7,063 nucleotides of DNA from an uncultured Clostridia bacterium (GTDB taxonomy: Bacteria > Bacillota > Clostridia > Lachnospirales > CAMVHY01), in NCBI GenBank assembly GCA_946415665.1, contig CAMKTI010000090.1:1-7063 (forward strand). The letters are read 5' to 3'. Below are positions 6,736-7,063 of this stretch, piece after piece. A model generated the notes under the pieces. The model was not told where the DNA came from and made no database searches. It worked only from the letters and a program-made list of their open reading frames with translations. The translations under genes and the position numbers were made by a program. Every line of letters begins with the position of its first letter. Within the stretch, counting starts at the first letter, position 1.

Positions 6736-6741
6736 AACAAA

Positions 6742-6749
6742 TCATCTCC
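6742..6749 (-). promoter_or_regulatory. Ribosome binding site of the rodA-like gene
   Basis: GGAGATGA on the minus strand resembles the GGAGGTGA consensus. GGAG ends 10 nt before the TTG start at 6735. The ATG inside this site is out of frame with the conserved protein and would enter the gene in another frame, so it is not the start. Confidence 0.7.
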
Positions 6750-6824
6750 AGATAAAAAATATTTATGTGCACGTCAAAATAGTTTAATATAATCAAAAAC
6801 AAAATCATTAGGATCAACAAGAGC

Positions 6825-6852
6825 TATTAATATCATAAAGTCGATATTAATA
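6825..6852. repeat. 10-bp perfect inverted repeat upstream of the rodA-like gene
   Basis: TATTAATATC and GATATTAATA flank an 8-nt spacer about 90 bp upstream of the rodA start. It could be a protein-binding site. In such AT-rich DNA a chance origin is plausible, and there is no U-tract to make it a terminator. Confidence 0.4.
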
Positions 6853-7063
6853 AAACGGTTTAAATAAAAAAGATGATTAATAAAAATTTGACCTAACAAA
6901 TTAAACTGATAAATATTTAACGATGTCGAAATTATTTTTTATATTTTTTGTTTCTAGACGTTAATTATTAATTTTGTTAAGCATGTATTATTTTTATTAA
7001 ACTAGGTAACGTTCACATAAAAAGCAAATCAAAAATAAAAGCAAGAGAAATGATAGAGATAAA

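Larger units (their letters stand above)
6736..7063. other. AT-rich intergenic region upstream of the rodA-like gene, no gene supported
   Basis: All frames on both strands are closed often. I find no RNA gene and no convincing promoter for rodA. A TTGACG on the minus strand (6772-6777) has no -10 at a workable distance from the start, and TATATT near 6785-6790 lacks a well-spaced -35. Weak plus-strand promoter-like pairs occur (TTGACC 6888-6893 with TAAATA, 16-nt spacer; TTGTTA 6974-6979 with TAAACT, 18-nt spacer). An ATG at 7050 is too close to the edge to judge. On the minus strand a short hydrophobic frame enters from the right edge and stops near 7013; it could be a gene's end but is too short to call. 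Confidence 0.5.

Noticed and set aside
6638..6820. 60-codon frame with a hydrophobic start overlapping the start of the rodA-like gene
   Set aside because: It is out of frame with the conserved protein, starts at TTG without a ribosome binding site, and its second half is the shifted shadow of rodA.
7050..7063. Possible start of a plus-strand gene at the right edge
   Set aside because: Only four codons are visible and the upstream GAGAA directly abuts the ATG, so it cannot be separated from chance.

Overview
The window is strongly AT-rich bacterial DNA using the standard code: tryptophan is TGG, and TGA acts as a stop. Non-ATG starts (two TTG), GG-rich ribosome binding sites, consensus sigma-70-type promoters and a RodA/FtsW protein of clostridial flavour suggest a low-GC Bacillota-like organism, possibly host-associated. 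The taxonomic guess is weak because it rests on composition and one conserved gene.

Layout. Positions 1-1778 (minus) hold a large orphan gene that runs off the left edge, so its 3' end is missing. It reads for 592 codons without a stop and has a near-consensus promoter just upstream (1809-1838, minus). Next, on the plus strand, is a short reading frame (1984-2277). It is a frameshifted partial copy of the 3' end of the next gene and keeps that gene's tail and terminator. The central gene (2649-5501, plus) encodes a 950-residue orphan protein with its own extended -10 promoter and a rho-independent terminator. Converging on it is a 377-residue RodA/FtsW/SpoVE-family cell-wall glycosyltransferase (5602-6735, minus). 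The last ~330 bases (6736-7063) contain no gene I can support.

How the parts relate. The two large orphan genes share an architecture: no signal peptide, a long soluble, mostly helical-looking N-terminal part, and a hydrophobic segment near the C-terminus. I see no clear sequence homology between them and recognise neither family. The most unusual structure is a ~380-bp module present twice, at 2058-2436 and 5186-5568. It encodes a basic post-membrane tail ending in KIGGIGD, followed by a fixed 3'UTR and terminator. The tail-coding part has diverged, but a 64-nt stretch covering the last codons, the 3'UTR and half of the terminator is identical. This suggests a lineage-specific family with a conserved 3' cassette that can be duplicated or recombined. 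That is inference. No CRISPR array, tRNA, rRNA or recognisable transposase is present.
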